A stretch of 64,000 bases of DNA from Tillus elongatus (GCA_964006375.1 OZ023267.1:17496971-17560970); one strand, 5' to 3'. Positions 51,919-63,911 are shown, counted from the stretch's first letter. Program-made: numbers and translations. Notes: generated by a model not told the origin, from the sequence alone.

Positions 51919-52560
51919 ATTATGTCACACCAATAACTAAAAAAAATAACGAAACGATTTTTATAAAATTGGCAGGTACCTTCCCTTTTATTAGTGGCTT
52001 GGACAAGTTCGTTAACCAGGTAAATCGAGTTAGGTTTTCCGGGAATATTTTGAGTTTTCTCTTGGAAAAATTTCATATCTCCTAAAATAACAAACTCATG
52101 GCAACCGAATTTGGTAAGCTGGTTTACATTGTAGAAACCAAGCTGTGCACCAAAATCTAGGCCCCTAAGTAAGTAATGAAGATTTATCTTCAATAAGATA
52201 TTATAAAGAAAAGTTTTCGGATTTTCTTCAAAAAATGATTTGCGAATTTTCTTGAATTTTTTTTAGTTTCGTCGAAAATGTTTTCTGAATAACTTGAATA
52301 GGTTAGTTGGCCAGAAAAATCGGAACAGTTTTTTTCGAAAATGTTTTAAGTTCACTTTCGGAAAAAAATTTAAACAATAAAGTTATTTTGATGAAATGTG
52401 GTCCATTGTTTCTACTATACTGCTAACCAAATTTGATGACTGCTTTCATTAAAGAAAGACAGATTTGCTAGTAAAAACTTTTTTTAATCGAACACACCTT
52501 ATATTATTACGTTTTTGCATTTTCCATCGAAATATAATGTTCCTTTGTAAGAAAAGAAAC
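51916..52560 (+). repeat. TA-core repeat arm and interior
   Basis: CACACCAATAACTAAAAAAA, TTAGTGGCTTGGACAAGTTC, then TTCTACTATACTGCTAACCA and ATTTTCCATCGAAATATAAT match the arm and middle blocks of the long copies in reverse order. The hairpin-side arm is absent. Confidence 0.65.
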
Positions 52561-52564
52561 TCAG

Positions 52565-53070
52565 GACACGTCAAGTGCGTTACGGTAGCAAATTTTTATT
52601 ATATGTTTCAAATTTTAATAGCTCAATTTGCTATTAGGTTAACGTTTGTTGGCCAGGAACCAGTTTTTTTCGGGAACGTTTTGTGTTTATTTTCGAAAAA
52701 TCTTTTACATTTCAAAACAATAAAATTATTTTAATGAAATATGGTGCATTGTTTCTACTATATAGGTTATCCTGGCAACCAAATTTTATGCCTTCCTTCG
52801 TTAAAAGAAAAGACATATTTGCTCTTAAAAATGTTTATTAAAATTCACTACCATAGCGCACTTTCTGCATCCAGACTTTTAAGTTTTTGTTCTCAGTTTG
52901 AATTTGAAAAGCGATAAACCTTTATAAACGCAACAACCTTACGTAATTTCATCAAAAAATTTAAGAAAAATTATTGTTTTCGGAGATACAATGTTTAAGC
53001 TTTTCGAGAAAGTATTTGAAATACTTGAAAAAACGCAACTATAACGCACTTGCCGTGTCCAGGCTTTTTC
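52565..53070 (+). repeat. TA-core terminal fragments
   Basis: 52,565-52,880 is bounded by GACACGTCAAGTGCGTTACG and the inverse CATAGCGCACTTTCTGCATC. A further terminus AACGCACTTGCCGTGTCCAG ends near 53,060. Confidence 0.65.
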
Positions 53071-54049
53071 TAATATATTTTCAAATAAAAACCACGCACA
53101 CCAAAACTCTCTAAAAATGAGTTAATTCTCCGTTGGTGTTTCATGCAAATTTCTTGGCAGGAAAAGCAGGCGACATTGGTAAGTGCAATTTACTTTTGAC
53201 ATTAGGGGTAGCTGAACTCGATATCTCTGTCACCAGAGCGCGGCTGACGTATCAGATACGGAAGCATGAGATATACATTATGTATATAGATATACATATA
53301 CATATCCATACATAAGCCATTTTACATATGTATAGAAACAGACGGTGTAAATGTGAATTGGCTGCAACTGAACGGTTGATTTGATTTCCTTTTCCTGTTT
53401 CTGCTTATTGAGTATCAATTTTAAAACGAAATTCTGGGCACATTTTATGAGATCCTAAAACACGAGCTCGTTGAATAAATCTTATATGAAATTTAATATC
53501 GGCTGTGTGTGGGCATGTGTGTGTATGCAAGTGTGTGTAATCAGAAATAAAATTACCCTGTGGATATAGGGAGATGACAATGTCGGTTGATAAATTGGTG
53601 CTTGATTCGATTTGCCTGGCCTTTTATAGACTGAAGAAGTGTGTACAAAACTGCTCACTTTGTTTGCAGAAGGATAAGTCCCTTATATCGAGCTTTGGCT
53701 TAAATTCCATTCTCTTTAGATAAAAGAAACCGCCGCTTGCTCGATATTTTTTGTTTAACGTATACGCTTTTGTAGAAGAGGGTACCTGAAATGTGATATT
53801 AAAAGTCTTTCGGACCCTTGACGCACCTGATAAAAATGTAACTGCAATTTAATGTTTTATACTATTCAGAGTGATAAGTGATGTCATTAAAGTCATCAGT
53901 GATTAAAAACAGATAGCATGGCTGTTAAATAAAAGATACATGTATAGAGATCACCCCTCTGGCTTTACAAGTGTGTGTTTTCTCCACTGTAGCCGATTGC
54001 GCAGCTTGACAGTCTCATCAGATAGGAGAAAATTAACTTTATTTATACG
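53071..54049. other. Unassigned 1-kb stretch
   Basis: No gene or repeat recognised. Short runs of ATATACATATACATA and GTGTGT occur near 53,280-53,540. Confidence 0.35.
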
Positions 54050-55857
54050 CTGTTACGACCCAGATGTCGTAACTTGTTTTTATTGGTAATCTCTCATCAT
54101 TTTTTGTAGTTTTGCTTCTATTTGATGTGTTCTCACACGAGTGAGTATTTAGGATGACACAGACCGTGTCTGTGTTTATCGATAATGATCATCGAGCGGG
54201 TGATACCTTCAGTATTCCTGCTCGTTTAATTCTATTAAGTCTACGATTAAAATATAGCGGAACTGGGGGTCCTCTGCTGTCTTTCTATGTCTGATGAACG
54301 GCTAGTTACATAGCGCCGAGACGATCCGTTGTCTATAAGTTGGCATGACTGAGCGCATGTGCATTGAGTCACGACGAGAGCCTTCTCCGTCGAGTTCTCT
54401 CTTCTGTTTTCAGCTACCGTAGGGGCAAGAGTGCTATTGTAGCCATGTCCATTTGTGTAGAGTAATGCCACCATGTTAAGTTGATGAGAAACGTCGTTCT
54501 TCAGGGCAAGCTTGGTGCTTCCATCCAGACTAGTGTGATTATGTTTTAGGGTCACTGCCATTCCAGTGCAACAAGAGCATTGTGAGCGTAGATGGGTCGC
54601 TAGTCGTTGCTGTCGAAGGGCAGCTGTTAGTTGCAGGTTGATTGGATCTGGTTCCACTGTAGGCCGTAGTTGCGATGGTGTAGCTGCCCAGTCGCCACAA
54701 ATGAGTAATAACACAACAACCACTTCATCGTGGCATTTCAGTATAATTGTGTGCTTTAAGTGATGTGCCATTGGCACGTGCAGATATCCTTTTTTATGCC
54801 TGCGCTTATCTTTAATATCATTTAAACTTGTGTGATAGTTAGCCCCTGTTAACGCCATTACCTGCCGATATCGTCGGTAAACCTAGTGGTCGCCACCATA
54901 CCATAAATTTATTGAGGAATACACTGAGTGCCATTGTGGCCAGTCATTCAACTTTATTAATTGTTATTATTATTTATGATCACTGACCTATAGGGTCGTT
55001 CACGCCATTATTTGTTATTATCACTCCTGATTACTGACCTATAGAGTCGTTTATTGAGATGGTTGTTCATCACGACATAAACTTCAGGAGGGGGCGTCAC
55101 CCCTAAGTGTTTAATTAGGTCAGTTTTACCCCACCAGTGAAGTGCATTATTGTTTACCTTGTGAGAAGGGCTTCACGCTTCTTGCAGTTGTATTCTGAAG
55201 GGATAACTGACTTGTTACATAAGTAACACTAACTTTAGAACATAACTTACTGTTCAGGCCCATCAGGCAGTTCATTTTAACTTGTTTAGGTTATATTACC
55301 TTTGTGAAGGGTGTGTGAGCTCATTTGCCAGAGATTTAAACAAATGATGTCAATTAATAGCTGTTGATATTATCTGCCAGTAGTTACCCATATAATAGGC
55401 GGACCTTATTGTATTTATGTCGGTCCCTATTGCCATACAGCCTACTGTTATCATAGCATAATTCTATGCCACCGCTGTATTTATATTGTGAATATATGGG
55501 TTAATATTGTTTCTGGTGGTATTATTTGCTGAACATACCATTGCTTGTGTTTGAGCCGTTCGAGCTCGCGTTTCGGATTATAGAAGTATTATTGATTTTG
55601 ATTCTAAATCACCAAGTCATCAAAGTTCCCCGCGTATGTACTAATGACACCTTGAACCTGGCCACGGGTTGCGGAAAGTGGCTGGCGCCTAGTAAGTTAA
55701 GTCTCTCAGACCTTGATGAACTCAGAATGTTTATATAACACCCGAACCCCTCTGAGGTGTCTCAATGCTTGAGCTCTGCTTAGGCTCCGCTGCTTATTGA
55801 GGGAATTGTGGCGTGTTCCACCTCTCCGGTACTTAGTAGCGAACGGTCGTAGCAACA
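54050..55857. mobile_element. Candidate solo LTR (weak)
   Basis: The stretch starts TGTTACGACC and ends GGTCGTAGCAACA, giving TG...CA ends that are partly inverted copies. A 60-70-bp block with GACCTATAGGGTCGTTCACGCC recurs once inside as GACCTATAGAGTCG. No target-site duplication, primer-binding site or retroelement protein was found, and no second copy is in the window. A 203-codon antisense open frame (54,247-54,858) has no recognised motif. Confidence 0.25.
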
Positions 55858-55939
55858 CATTCCTGAAAACTACAAAAACACTGGTTGCTATTTTATAGTG
55901 TTTTGTTGTTGTCGTGTATGTGCCTGTTTACTTCCAAAG

Positions 55940-56330
55940 CTTCAAAAAAGTCAGGTGTGTTATGGTGCGAATTTTCATTAAATGCCTCAAATATACATAA
56001 CTGAATATATAAACCTGGAAAGATATTTAGTATGTAGTAAGGTATTTACGAGGGCAGGATACCAACCAAATTTCATCAAAATAGCTTTGTTATTTTTTGA
56101 GATAATTTTTTTTTCCCGAAAAATTTTTTTTTTTTTTAGAAAAAACTGATTCGATAGTGCTGGCTAACGAACTTATGCAAGTCATTAATAAGATAAAGAT
56201 TCTTGCCGAGTTTCATTAAAATCGGTTAATAACTTTTTGAGTTATAGTGTAGATACCTATAAAAATCCAAACGGACCTTGGTTGCGGGTTCTAGGGGACC
56301 AAATTCGCGCTCATTTAACAAATTTTTTAC
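55940..56330 (-). repeat. TA-core repeat, short copy without TA expansion
   Basis: Begins GTCAGGTGTGTTATGGTGCG, then GAACTTATGCAAGTCATTAA, GAGTTATAGTGTAGATACCT, and CGGACCTTGGTTGCGGGTTC where longer copies have (TA)n in between. The hairpin side is cut by the LINE copy at 56,330. Confidence 0.6.
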
Positions 56331-57007
56331 CGATGAGACGTATAGCTCTCTTCTGAATGGAGTCCAGGATAGCGAGTGTAGAAGTGGCAGCGGCACCCCA
56401 GATGTGGGAGCAGTATTCGAGGTTTGGCCTTATTTCTGAACAATATAATAAAAAGTAGTAAGTTAAAGTAAATGCAACAGACGAATTTAGTTGCAGCCCT
56501 GAGACAGAGTTTCATCCAAAGTATGTCTTTTCTTCCAGTTTCTAAATTGGGGAGTCTGGTGCAAAGTAGATTGCTACGGACCTATGCGCACACACCTCCA
56601 TGCAATCTAAAGGAAGTACGGAGCTGATACCTAGGGAAATTAAGGTGATTAGTGAATGTTTTGGCACTGATTTGGGTTTCGGTAAGGAAGAGGAGTTGGG
56701 GTCTATTAGCCTGGAGAAAATGGTGGACGGAGTTCAGGTTAGAATTTAGGCTACATATATTCGAGAAGGATATGTTAAATCTTGACGCCGGGCCCCCTGC
56801 ACACCCCTGTCCTGGAGATCCGAATGGCGGGGCATTTTATCTCCCGAATACAAGGAGGATCTATCATCATTTTTGTTTATAAGGGAAATCGACTCATACT
56901 CCAGAACCGGAAACGTCCGTTGGGACTTCACCGGCCCCTTGATGTAAGGGGTGGTAGCTCCTCGGGCGTGAAAAATCACGTAAAGGAAAAGTCCACTACC
57001 ACCTGCC
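56330..57007 (-). mobile_element. Non-LTR retrotransposon (Jockey/CR1-like), copy L3, internally deleted
   Basis: About 110 bp of the C-terminal region (56,330-56,440) is joined to the endonuclease region and 5' end (56,470-57,007). Roughly 2 kb, including the whole reverse transcriptase, is missing. The 5' end CCACTACCACCTGCCA matches copies L1 and L2. Endonuclease pieces such as LCLRAATKFVCCIY are recognisable but not open. Confidence 0.85.
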
Positions 57008-57719
57008 AACACCTTGTACCTAGTCCATTGTATTATTTGTAGTCATAAGCACATTGTTATCTAATACCATAGAACTCAAGACCCATGAGATTTGTAAATA
57101 ACGTGTAACCGTGTTGTAGAGGTGGTATGTTGGTGAGAGTGATGTGTATTGTATATTGTGTAAAATTCTAATGGAGTTGTACATATACTTCGTTTACGTT
57201 TCTATCATTCCTCCACCAATTACATAATTAATATAATCCAATACAGCGGTTATAAAATATGCAGAATCTGTATCTAAAATCAATAGGCAGTCCTTTTGAA
57301 GACCACGATAAAGCAAGACATAATTTATTCACCGATAAACGTTCATTAAATGTTTTAGATTAACGAGAGCATTTGTCAGCAAATGCTTTGTACAATTATG
57401 GCTAACAAAACGTATGAATATTTAACACAGGACAACAAACACAGATTTAATCTTGTCCAGAGGAAAGAGAATGCGCTGCGAACGACATACCGACAACATA
57501 TTTAGAATCAGAGCACGAGCCCAGCGAACTGTAGCGTCAAATTAACATAGCAGATGACAAGGTACAAGTGACCTGGAAGCCTGTGGTTCATAAAAATAAA
57601 CAGTGTTCCTCTTGGTGGACGGTTAAGCAATTACCGCCACTTGTAGACGAGAACGACGAGGTTACTTTATTCGGGAAATGTTTACAGGTTTTGCCGTGCA
57701 CCCTTTCAGGGAAAATTCG
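57008..57719. other. Unassigned stretch
   Basis: Nothing recognised. The 72-codon frame at 57,568-57,786 is unsupported. Confidence 0.35.
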
Positions 57720-57837
57720 TATTAAAATTTCACTTACAGAGATGTCGCGATCTTCCCTAAACTTTCATCAAATGAACGAGAATTAGAGCCCCGAGAACCG
57801 GGGTCCTTAAAAATTTTTATATAAATATATGTGTGTG
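57720..57837 (+). repeat. TA-core repeat arm, fragment
   Basis: AAAATTTCACTTACAGAGAT, ATGAACGAGAATTAGAGCCC and ACCGGGGTCCTTAAAAATTT follow the hairpin-side arm, ending in a short TATATAAATATATG core. Confidence 0.5.
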
Positions 57838-58185
57838 TTTTGTTTCTTTAACTTTGGCCTATTTCGGCTACTATGGCCAATCTCCGACGCGAGGGAGCAG
57901 TCTCACCTCACTATCCCAGAAATCTTGCCGAACCCCTGCCTTTCTGTAAGGAGGGATCTTTAACGTGCCCAACATTGCATGGACATGGGACCGACGGCTT
58001 TACGCCCCCTCTGAAGGGCGGAATGCGCAGACATTCAACTTGCTCAAATACAATGCCAGAACCTCGGTTGAGGTTAATGTTACAGTTTGTACTGAAAAAG
58101 TAAAAGGAGTACCCTGGGATCGAACCCAGTACCCTTCTGTTCAGAGGCACACGTTTTTACCCCTGAACCACCGAGGTTCTTATAT
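57838..58185 (-). mobile_element. tRNA-derived SINE, copy S4 (best preserved)
   Basis: On the minus strand the head AGAACCTCGGTGGTTCAGGG carries A box TGGTTCAGGGG (58,160-58,170) and B box GGTTCGATCCC (58,116-58,126), 33 nt apart. Both match polymerase III consensus closely. The 250-bp body is shared with S1-S3 and ends in AAAGAAACAAAACACACACA. It lacks the paired acceptor ends of a functional tRNA. Confidence 0.88.
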
Positions 58186-58199
58186 AAAAACATAAAAAG

Positions 58200-58306
58200 T
58201 CTGGACGCAGCAAGTACGTTATTGTAGTGAATTATCTTAAAAAGGTTTTCAATGACAAATATGTCTTTTGTTAATAAAACGCATGGGATTTGATATAACC
58301 TATATA
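58200..58306 (-). repeat. TA-core repeat terminus, interrupted
   Basis: CTGGACGCAGCAAGTACGTT through GATATAACCTATATA matches the terminal 100 bp. The copy is cut at the TATATA site by another element end and resumes at its hairpin near 58,600-58,665 (TTAGTGAATTTC / GAAAATTCACTAA). Confidence 0.7.
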
Positions 58307-58600
58307 CAGGGTGAACCACCGGGAAGTGCACCGATTGATTATGAGAAAATCATCATCAGGAAAAATCTTAAAATTTGGTACTATACTAATGCAATCGGGG
58401 GACACTTGGCTAAAATATTTTCGGACTAGTGGTATTTCTGGTTATACCCGACAACTTCCCTATTTCAAGTTAGAGGCCAAGTATATTATGACATTTTGAG
58501 ATTCTAAGTAAGATTCTGAATACTTTTTGTGAATAATGTCATATACCAAAATCTTCCTCTTTCAAATATTCGAACTTTTATGTCAAATTTGACGTTTTGA
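58307..58600 (+). mobile_element. Possible mariner-type element end (CAGGGTGAACCACC)
   Basis: CAGGGTGAACCACCGGGAAG follows TA at the same internal site of the TA-core repeat that hosts element A. The terminus resembles arthropod DNA transposons with CAGGGTG ends. No inverse end or coding is seen; the right boundary is a guess from where repeat sequence resumes. Confidence 0.4.
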
Positions 58601-58734
58601 AAATTCAACAGTGTCATCTCCTTATATTAGTGAATTTCTTCTACGAAAATTCACTAAATGTAACGTTAAATTATTTGATTAAATTTGTAGTTACTGTTTT
58701 AGGAACTGAAAAACTGAAAGGTTCATCTGTTATG

Positions 58735-58905
58735 TAAGGCCAGATGCATTCTCACAACAATTAGAACCGTGGACCGGTTTCGCTCTCATTAGAGCTCGTC
58801 AGTACGGCATACTAATTGTAGCGAAAATACACCTATAAAGTAATATGGCTGAAGTAGCCAGCCTTTCAACAGTAAGTGTTACTGCTGGCTACTTCAGCAG
58901 CCTAT
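58735..58905 (-). repeat. Foldback repeat, fragment F3
   Basis: GATGCATTCTCACAACAATT, ACCGGTTTCGCTCTCATTAG and AGTACGGCATACTAATTGTA match the tail of F1 and F2 in inverse orientation. A small hairpin GGCTGAAGTAGCCAGCC / TGCTGGCTACTTCAGCAG lies at 58,845-58,905. Confidence 0.65.
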
Positions 58906-60030
58906 GACCTTTACTCAAAATACTTATAGATATATGTTAAAGAAAATAAAGCAAAGGTCCTTATACGCTCACAGAACTTAAATATTTATTAAATTAACAT
59001 ATATGTCAAAAACCTAAACCTTGTGTATTATTTATATCTATTTGAATTTTACGCTATAAAAAGAAAAATAAAAATTTTGTAACGGTACTGACACCTATTG
59101 ATGTTTGTATTTATTCCACCGTATTGTGGCACTTAGTCAATAGACACAGAATTCCACGATGACTATCAGTTACAGCCAAGATGGCCCCCCTGCCTCTGCA
59201 AGTATCTTGAATTTGTCGTACAAAACCAAAGCACAGTTTGTACGATTAGATTTCTTTGTTTCTGTTTTATGTACTTATTTTTAGCGAGTTTTATTACTCC
59301 TTTTATTTTTATTTTTACACTACTCACTCAGACTATTGCCCCTGCTGCCTCTCCTGTATTTGCTGAGTCGGACTATCGGATCAGCGACCCTGTTGATTTT
59401 TGTATCTTGTAGTCTAAACTTTCTTCTCTTACTACTATCTCTTTTCAAACCCCTGCTATCTGAATTTTCAAACTATATCCTTATTACCAAAAATTCCCAT
59501 CTAATAATTTAATAATAATTTCAATCTTTTTTCATATCAAAAATTTTCAATCTGATAATTTTATATAAATTTTCCCCTCTGTTTATTATTTTTCTTCGTA
59601 ACCAGCGTAACTAATTAAAAAACTGCTATCTGCCTTCTTGCAAATCAAGATTATAACAAATTTTTATACAACAATCCTCTTATTACCATTATCACTAGGG
59701 ATACCTAAGTTGAATTGTTGTTGGTCCTTGACAGATTAGCTAACCAACATTTTACAATTTCTGTCAGTTTGACATGTGGTTCTCTTCTGTCAACCTAACT
59801 ATAATTTTGTTGTCGGTTTGACGTTTGTCCTAAATAAAAACAGCTGACTTACATTTAGGTTATGACATTTCATACAATAATATTCTTAAACCTAGTACAA
59901 TAACAACTTACATTTCCTAAAACTACGTTAACAAACATCATTTTAAATTACATAACAGCTAGTAAACAACAATAATAAATACAACATATTTACATTCTCA
60001 AGAGTTTTTAGAGTTTATACACATAGATAC
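58906..60030. other. Unassigned 1.1-kb flank of the right-hand transposon
   Basis: No gene or repeat recognised. This is the pre-insertion flank on the left side of the 3.9-kb element. Confidence 0.35.
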
Positions 60031-60047
60031 TTTATATATCGTCGCCT

Positions 60048-60337
60048 TAGAAAGAAAAACTCGTATCTCAGAAAATGCAAATTTTACAGGAGGCGAAAAA
60101 AAGTGATTTTGGGAAATATTAAGTAAGATTTGAATAATTTGAAGTACACATGACTTAATATTATTCATTTTCTGATTATTCATGTGCTTAACAGAAGTTT
60201 GCCTTTTCTTGTCATATTGAAAATCGATTTACGTGGTTTTACAATTTGTGATTACAAGATATAAGTGCTTTTCATATTTAACGTTGATATACGTGGTTTA
60301 ACTTCTAGTGGTCCGAAAGGACATACGAGGTTTTCAT
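60048..60337. promoter_or_regulatory. Left subterminal repeat cluster (ATACGWGGTTTTC)
   Basis: Copies: inverse of GATACGAGTTTTTC in the TIR (about 60,052-60,067), TTTACGTGGTTTTA (60,229-60,241), ATATACGTGGTTTA (60,287-60,300) and CATACGAGGTTTTC (60,323-60,336). Repeated short motifs near both ends are typical transposase-binding sites in several DNA transposon groups. Confidence 0.65.
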
Positions 60338-60683
60338 CTTTATAATGAAATTGATCAGAACTACATTGATTGATTTTATTAATTTAACTAATTAATTTTC
60401 AAGTTTCATTTCATCATGTAATATCTACCGAGGTTGACAAAATATTTGCAAGGCTCAAAAGTTGTTGCACAAGTGTTCAATGTGTTTCAATTAATACAAA
60501 ACTTTGTTTATTTGATGTTTTTAAAAAAAAATCTGGTTTATCATGATGAATATCAAAATATAATGGCAGATTATTATTGTATAGTGTATGATTTCAATAT
60601 AATTTCATAGTCATTTTAAATTTAATCAGTTCAAGCATAGGATAGGATACAATAAAAGCCAAGACTGAGATCAGAAAAAGTGT

Positions 60684-60689
60684 TTTATT
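60684..60689 (-). terminator. Polyadenylation signal AATAAA
   Basis: AATAAA on the minus strand about 36 bp after the stop codon, inside the transposon, fits the 3' end of the gene. Confidence 0.55.
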
Positions 60690-60724
60690 AGAAAATAAAA
60701 AATTTCTTTGATTTACATTTTACC

Positions 60725-63274
60725 TTAAATCTTTACATTTACTGGAATGATGCAACAACAAGTTCCTTTGTCACATAATTTGTTTTCAGCGTTTGACATG
60801 TGAGGTAATGCATCATAGTAGCTGTGAACTTGTCGTGGAAGCACGGATTTCATTTCCTGTAGATGCTTAAATTTGACTGCTTGGAGTGGAATTTTGTTTT
60901 CATATAAGCATCCGACTGTAGTCTCACTTGATATATTTTTCAACCTTCTAGGGAGATTTGAAAAATCTTCGTTGAAGTCTAATTTTACCTGAATATTTCC
61001 ATCAGGTGTATATTTTATACATTTGAGATTAGTTACAACTGGGTCACCTTTCTTTTGTCCAGGTCTGATGGATGTTACGAACTTCAAATCACTGAATTTC
61101 TTGAAAAAAGTATGTTCTAGATATTGCACTTTGAATGGTGCTGGATGAATTCTTGCTGTTCTGCAAGCTTCAATGTAGGCAACTGGAGAATAAATCTCAC
61201 GATTTTTTATTTTTCTTTCAATGCAACTATGCATAGCGTCACACTCCATCTGGGTGTGTCCCTTTTCTAAAAATTTTTGAGTAATAACGATACCTAATTT
61301 CTTTGAAATCAGAAGAAGTGTGTTAGCCATGATAGTGTTCCGGTTTTGGTATGTACAACCGTCACTATATATAATAATATTGTTACCATTCTCCACCTCA
61401 TTTATAATAAAGTTATACAGAATGCTTGCGAATTCATCAGCATTCAGTTCCCCCTCAGTTTCGTCCCACAAATAACAGTAGCCAGCCCCTGTTTTCAGAT
61501 CATACAAAGTAAAGTTGTGCACTTTTAGTTTAGTGCGATAGTATAGCGCCGACGCTTTTAGGGATGGGCAAAGTAAAACGGCCTGTAAGTCCATTGTGAA
61601 TACTGATGTATTATTGTCATCGCTAGTCTTATCGCTCTCTTTTTGCTTTCTTGCCTCATCTTTTCTTCTAATGTGCTCTTTAAATTCTTCTTCTGATACA
61701 TTTCCGCTTTTATAAGCACAGCAAGTGTCGCACTGGTCTTTTTTGGGGCTAAACAATGCTAAGTTGAACTCATCAAAAACAGAGTAGAAAGTAAAAATGG
61801 ATGTTACAGGGTTATCTTTGTTTAGAGATTTACAGAAATCTTTATATAGCCGGAACAGTTCTGCCTTTGATTGCCACCTAGGCTCAAGATAAAGTTTTGT
61901 TGAACTCTTCCGACAATAATGAGATTCAAGCTTAGGCAGGCTTTCAAAAAAATCTGATAAAAGTTTTCTAACTCTGTCGGTCTGAGGTCTCCTTGGTGAG
62001 ACTTCTTTTCCATTGCTTTTTTTATGTGTTCTTGCGTTCTGTGCATTGTTTTCAGAATCATTTTGTTCTGGTAACTTTGATACCCAATCATGTACCGCCC
62101 ACTCTCCAATGCTGAGTGTAGATAGGAACATCCTTTTGCATACTTTAACACGCTCGCCAGCTTCATCCGGTTTCAAATAGTAGACAAAAGAATAATGGCG
62201 CCGTGAAGCTCCTGCAGCTTCAACTGTTCGCTGTGCCACAGGTCTCTTGTCAACTAAGCCGTTTATGAAAACTTGTTTCTCACCATGGTTCAACCTATAA
62301 AATTGTTTGAAGATCTTCTCTCTCATACTGTCAACAATCTTTGCACAGCCAAAGCCTCTCAAGTTTTTTTCCACACATGAACAACGGCTCTTCATGATTT
62401 TTTTTGGCCTCTTCACATCGAAAACAGCTTTACCTGCTTCAGTTTTACGTCTACCAAAATACTCTAGTCCTTGAGACCTCTTTAGTTTATTATCATTTGC
62501 GATCCACGATTCTTTGTTGCCTTTTCCTCTTTTAGCTCTTTTACGTTGGGAGGAAATTTCCTTGCTATAAGTATGGTCTTCAGGCACATCACTTTCATCT
62601 CCCGAGGGTATGTAATCCTCATCTTCATGATTAACTCTTTCGGGCACTCTGTCAATTTCTCCTACGTTCGCAATATTAGTTTCCATTAGAGTCACACTGT
62701 TTTCAACATCAACTACAGGCAGAGTATCTAGGTCTAAGTAGTTTGCAACTAAGTTTGAGTTCGAAGTTGACAATAAACTATTTTCTTTGAAATTGCTTTC
62801 AGCTTTCGGCTGTTCTGGGATTTCATCGAATATAATACAGTTGGTTAGGTCTCTTAAAATGCCGGGGTTACCATCATTCGGTTCCAAGACAAAGCTGTTG
62901 TCATCTTCATTTGGAACTAAAATGTAATTAGATATGGTTGGAACTATGTTGTCATCTGTATGTTTAGGAAGAGTGGAATCCTCAGTGGAAGTAACATCTT
63001 CAATGTAGGTAGCTTGATTTGTATCTGATATATCAATGATTTTTTCGCCATCTGTAATGAATGAATTCAGTAAAAACAGAACGTTTTGTTACCAATAATA
63101 TAAATTACTATCAAGTACTAGTATAGTATTACATAGAAAACATGTGCCCCTACATTAAACATTATGTTCCATGATAATTCATCACTTACCTTTTTTTCTC
63201 ACATCTCTGTTAGAACGTGATGCTTGGTTCAAAGCCAACTCTAATATCAATTTAGTTCGACTGAATTGACTCAT
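60725..63274 (-). CDS. Uncharacterised transposase-like protein, 803 residues, two exons
   Basis: Exon 1 (63,190-63,274) starts MSQFSRTKLILELALNQASR and ends at a GTAAGT donor. The 138-bp intron ends in TTACAG at 63,052, and exon 2 (60,725-63,051) stays open to TAA. The joint splits codon 29 and keeps frame, giving 803 residues. Residues 30-190 are acidic. RKRAKR (198-203) is a likely nuclear signal. SRCSCVEKNLRGFGCAKI (about 250-265) and QCDTCC (468-473) suggest metal binding. Candidate catalytic acids are Asp516 (TMDLQ), Asp592 (IIYSDGCTYQN), and Glu631 or Asp633 in KGHTQMECDAMHSCIE. A CDKGTCCC end is conspicuous. It resembles the family I recall as DUF7869-type insect proteins; this is recall, not a search. 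No stop or frameshift is present, unlike every other transposon gene in this window. Confidence 0.82.
63052..63189 (-). other. Intron of the transposase-like gene
   Basis: The 138-bp intron begins GTAAGTGATG and ends TTCATTCATTACAG on the minus strand, both good matches to GT-AG consensus. It joins a phase-1 codon exactly, which supports a real splice. Confidence 0.8.
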
Positions 63275-63406
63275 AATTTCGCTCTCTGAAAAGATATCAA
63301 TCATACATAATAGGTTTTGAACTGTTATACATGCCTCGAGATCGCTTATTAGGTTTTATTTTATCAACAACTAAAATATTTCGTTTGCTATTATATTGGC
63401 GTTTGC

Positions 63407-63911
63407 AAAGAAAACCTCGTAATTCAAGGCTGAAGGCTATTGGTGCATATAGATACCCCAATATCAACACACGCATGATAAGTATGAATACCACGTATAT
63501 TTGAATTAAGAGGTTTTCATTCTTAGTCAGTCGGACCTAACCTCAAATACAAGGTTTTCACATTCAGTCTTAATGTTTTGGTGGTACAATTACAAGGAAT
63601 GGTAACTAATATCACAACTGAAAGACAAACCAATATAAATATACTTACTTAGTAATATTACTTGTATGCTTTAGCTGCAAAAAACACCTCAAAAATCACT
63701 GAAACACCTGCAGAAAAGTTCACAAGTTATACGTGGTTTTCTCACTTGACTCAGTTGCCTAGCGATATACGTGGTTTCTATTTTCGTCTCTAGAGGGCAG
63801 CACGCAAGTCATTATTTTATAACGGCTTGCGAATAGATGAGATACAAGGTTTTCTATACAATAATGCAATAAAATAATTTTAGATTTTTTTTGAGATACG
63901 AGGTTTTCATT
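63407..63911. promoter_or_regulatory. Right subterminal repeat cluster (ATACGWGGTTTTC)
   Basis: Copies at 63,409-63,423 (inverse), 63,488-63,500 (inverse, ATATACGTGGTATTC), 63,507-63,520 (TAAGAGGTTTTC), 63,546-63,560 (ATACAAGGTTTTC), 63,727-63,742 and 63,763-63,778 (ATACGTGGTTT), 63,841-63,855 (ATACAAGGTTTTC) and 63,894-63,910 (in the TIR). The cluster lies upstream of the gene start, so binding by its own product could also regulate its promoter. Confidence 0.65.

Noticed and set aside
54247..54858. 203-codon antisense open frame
   Set aside because: No recognisable domain, splice pattern or family motif; it may be chance in a less AT-rich stretch. It is only mentioned under the candidate LTR.
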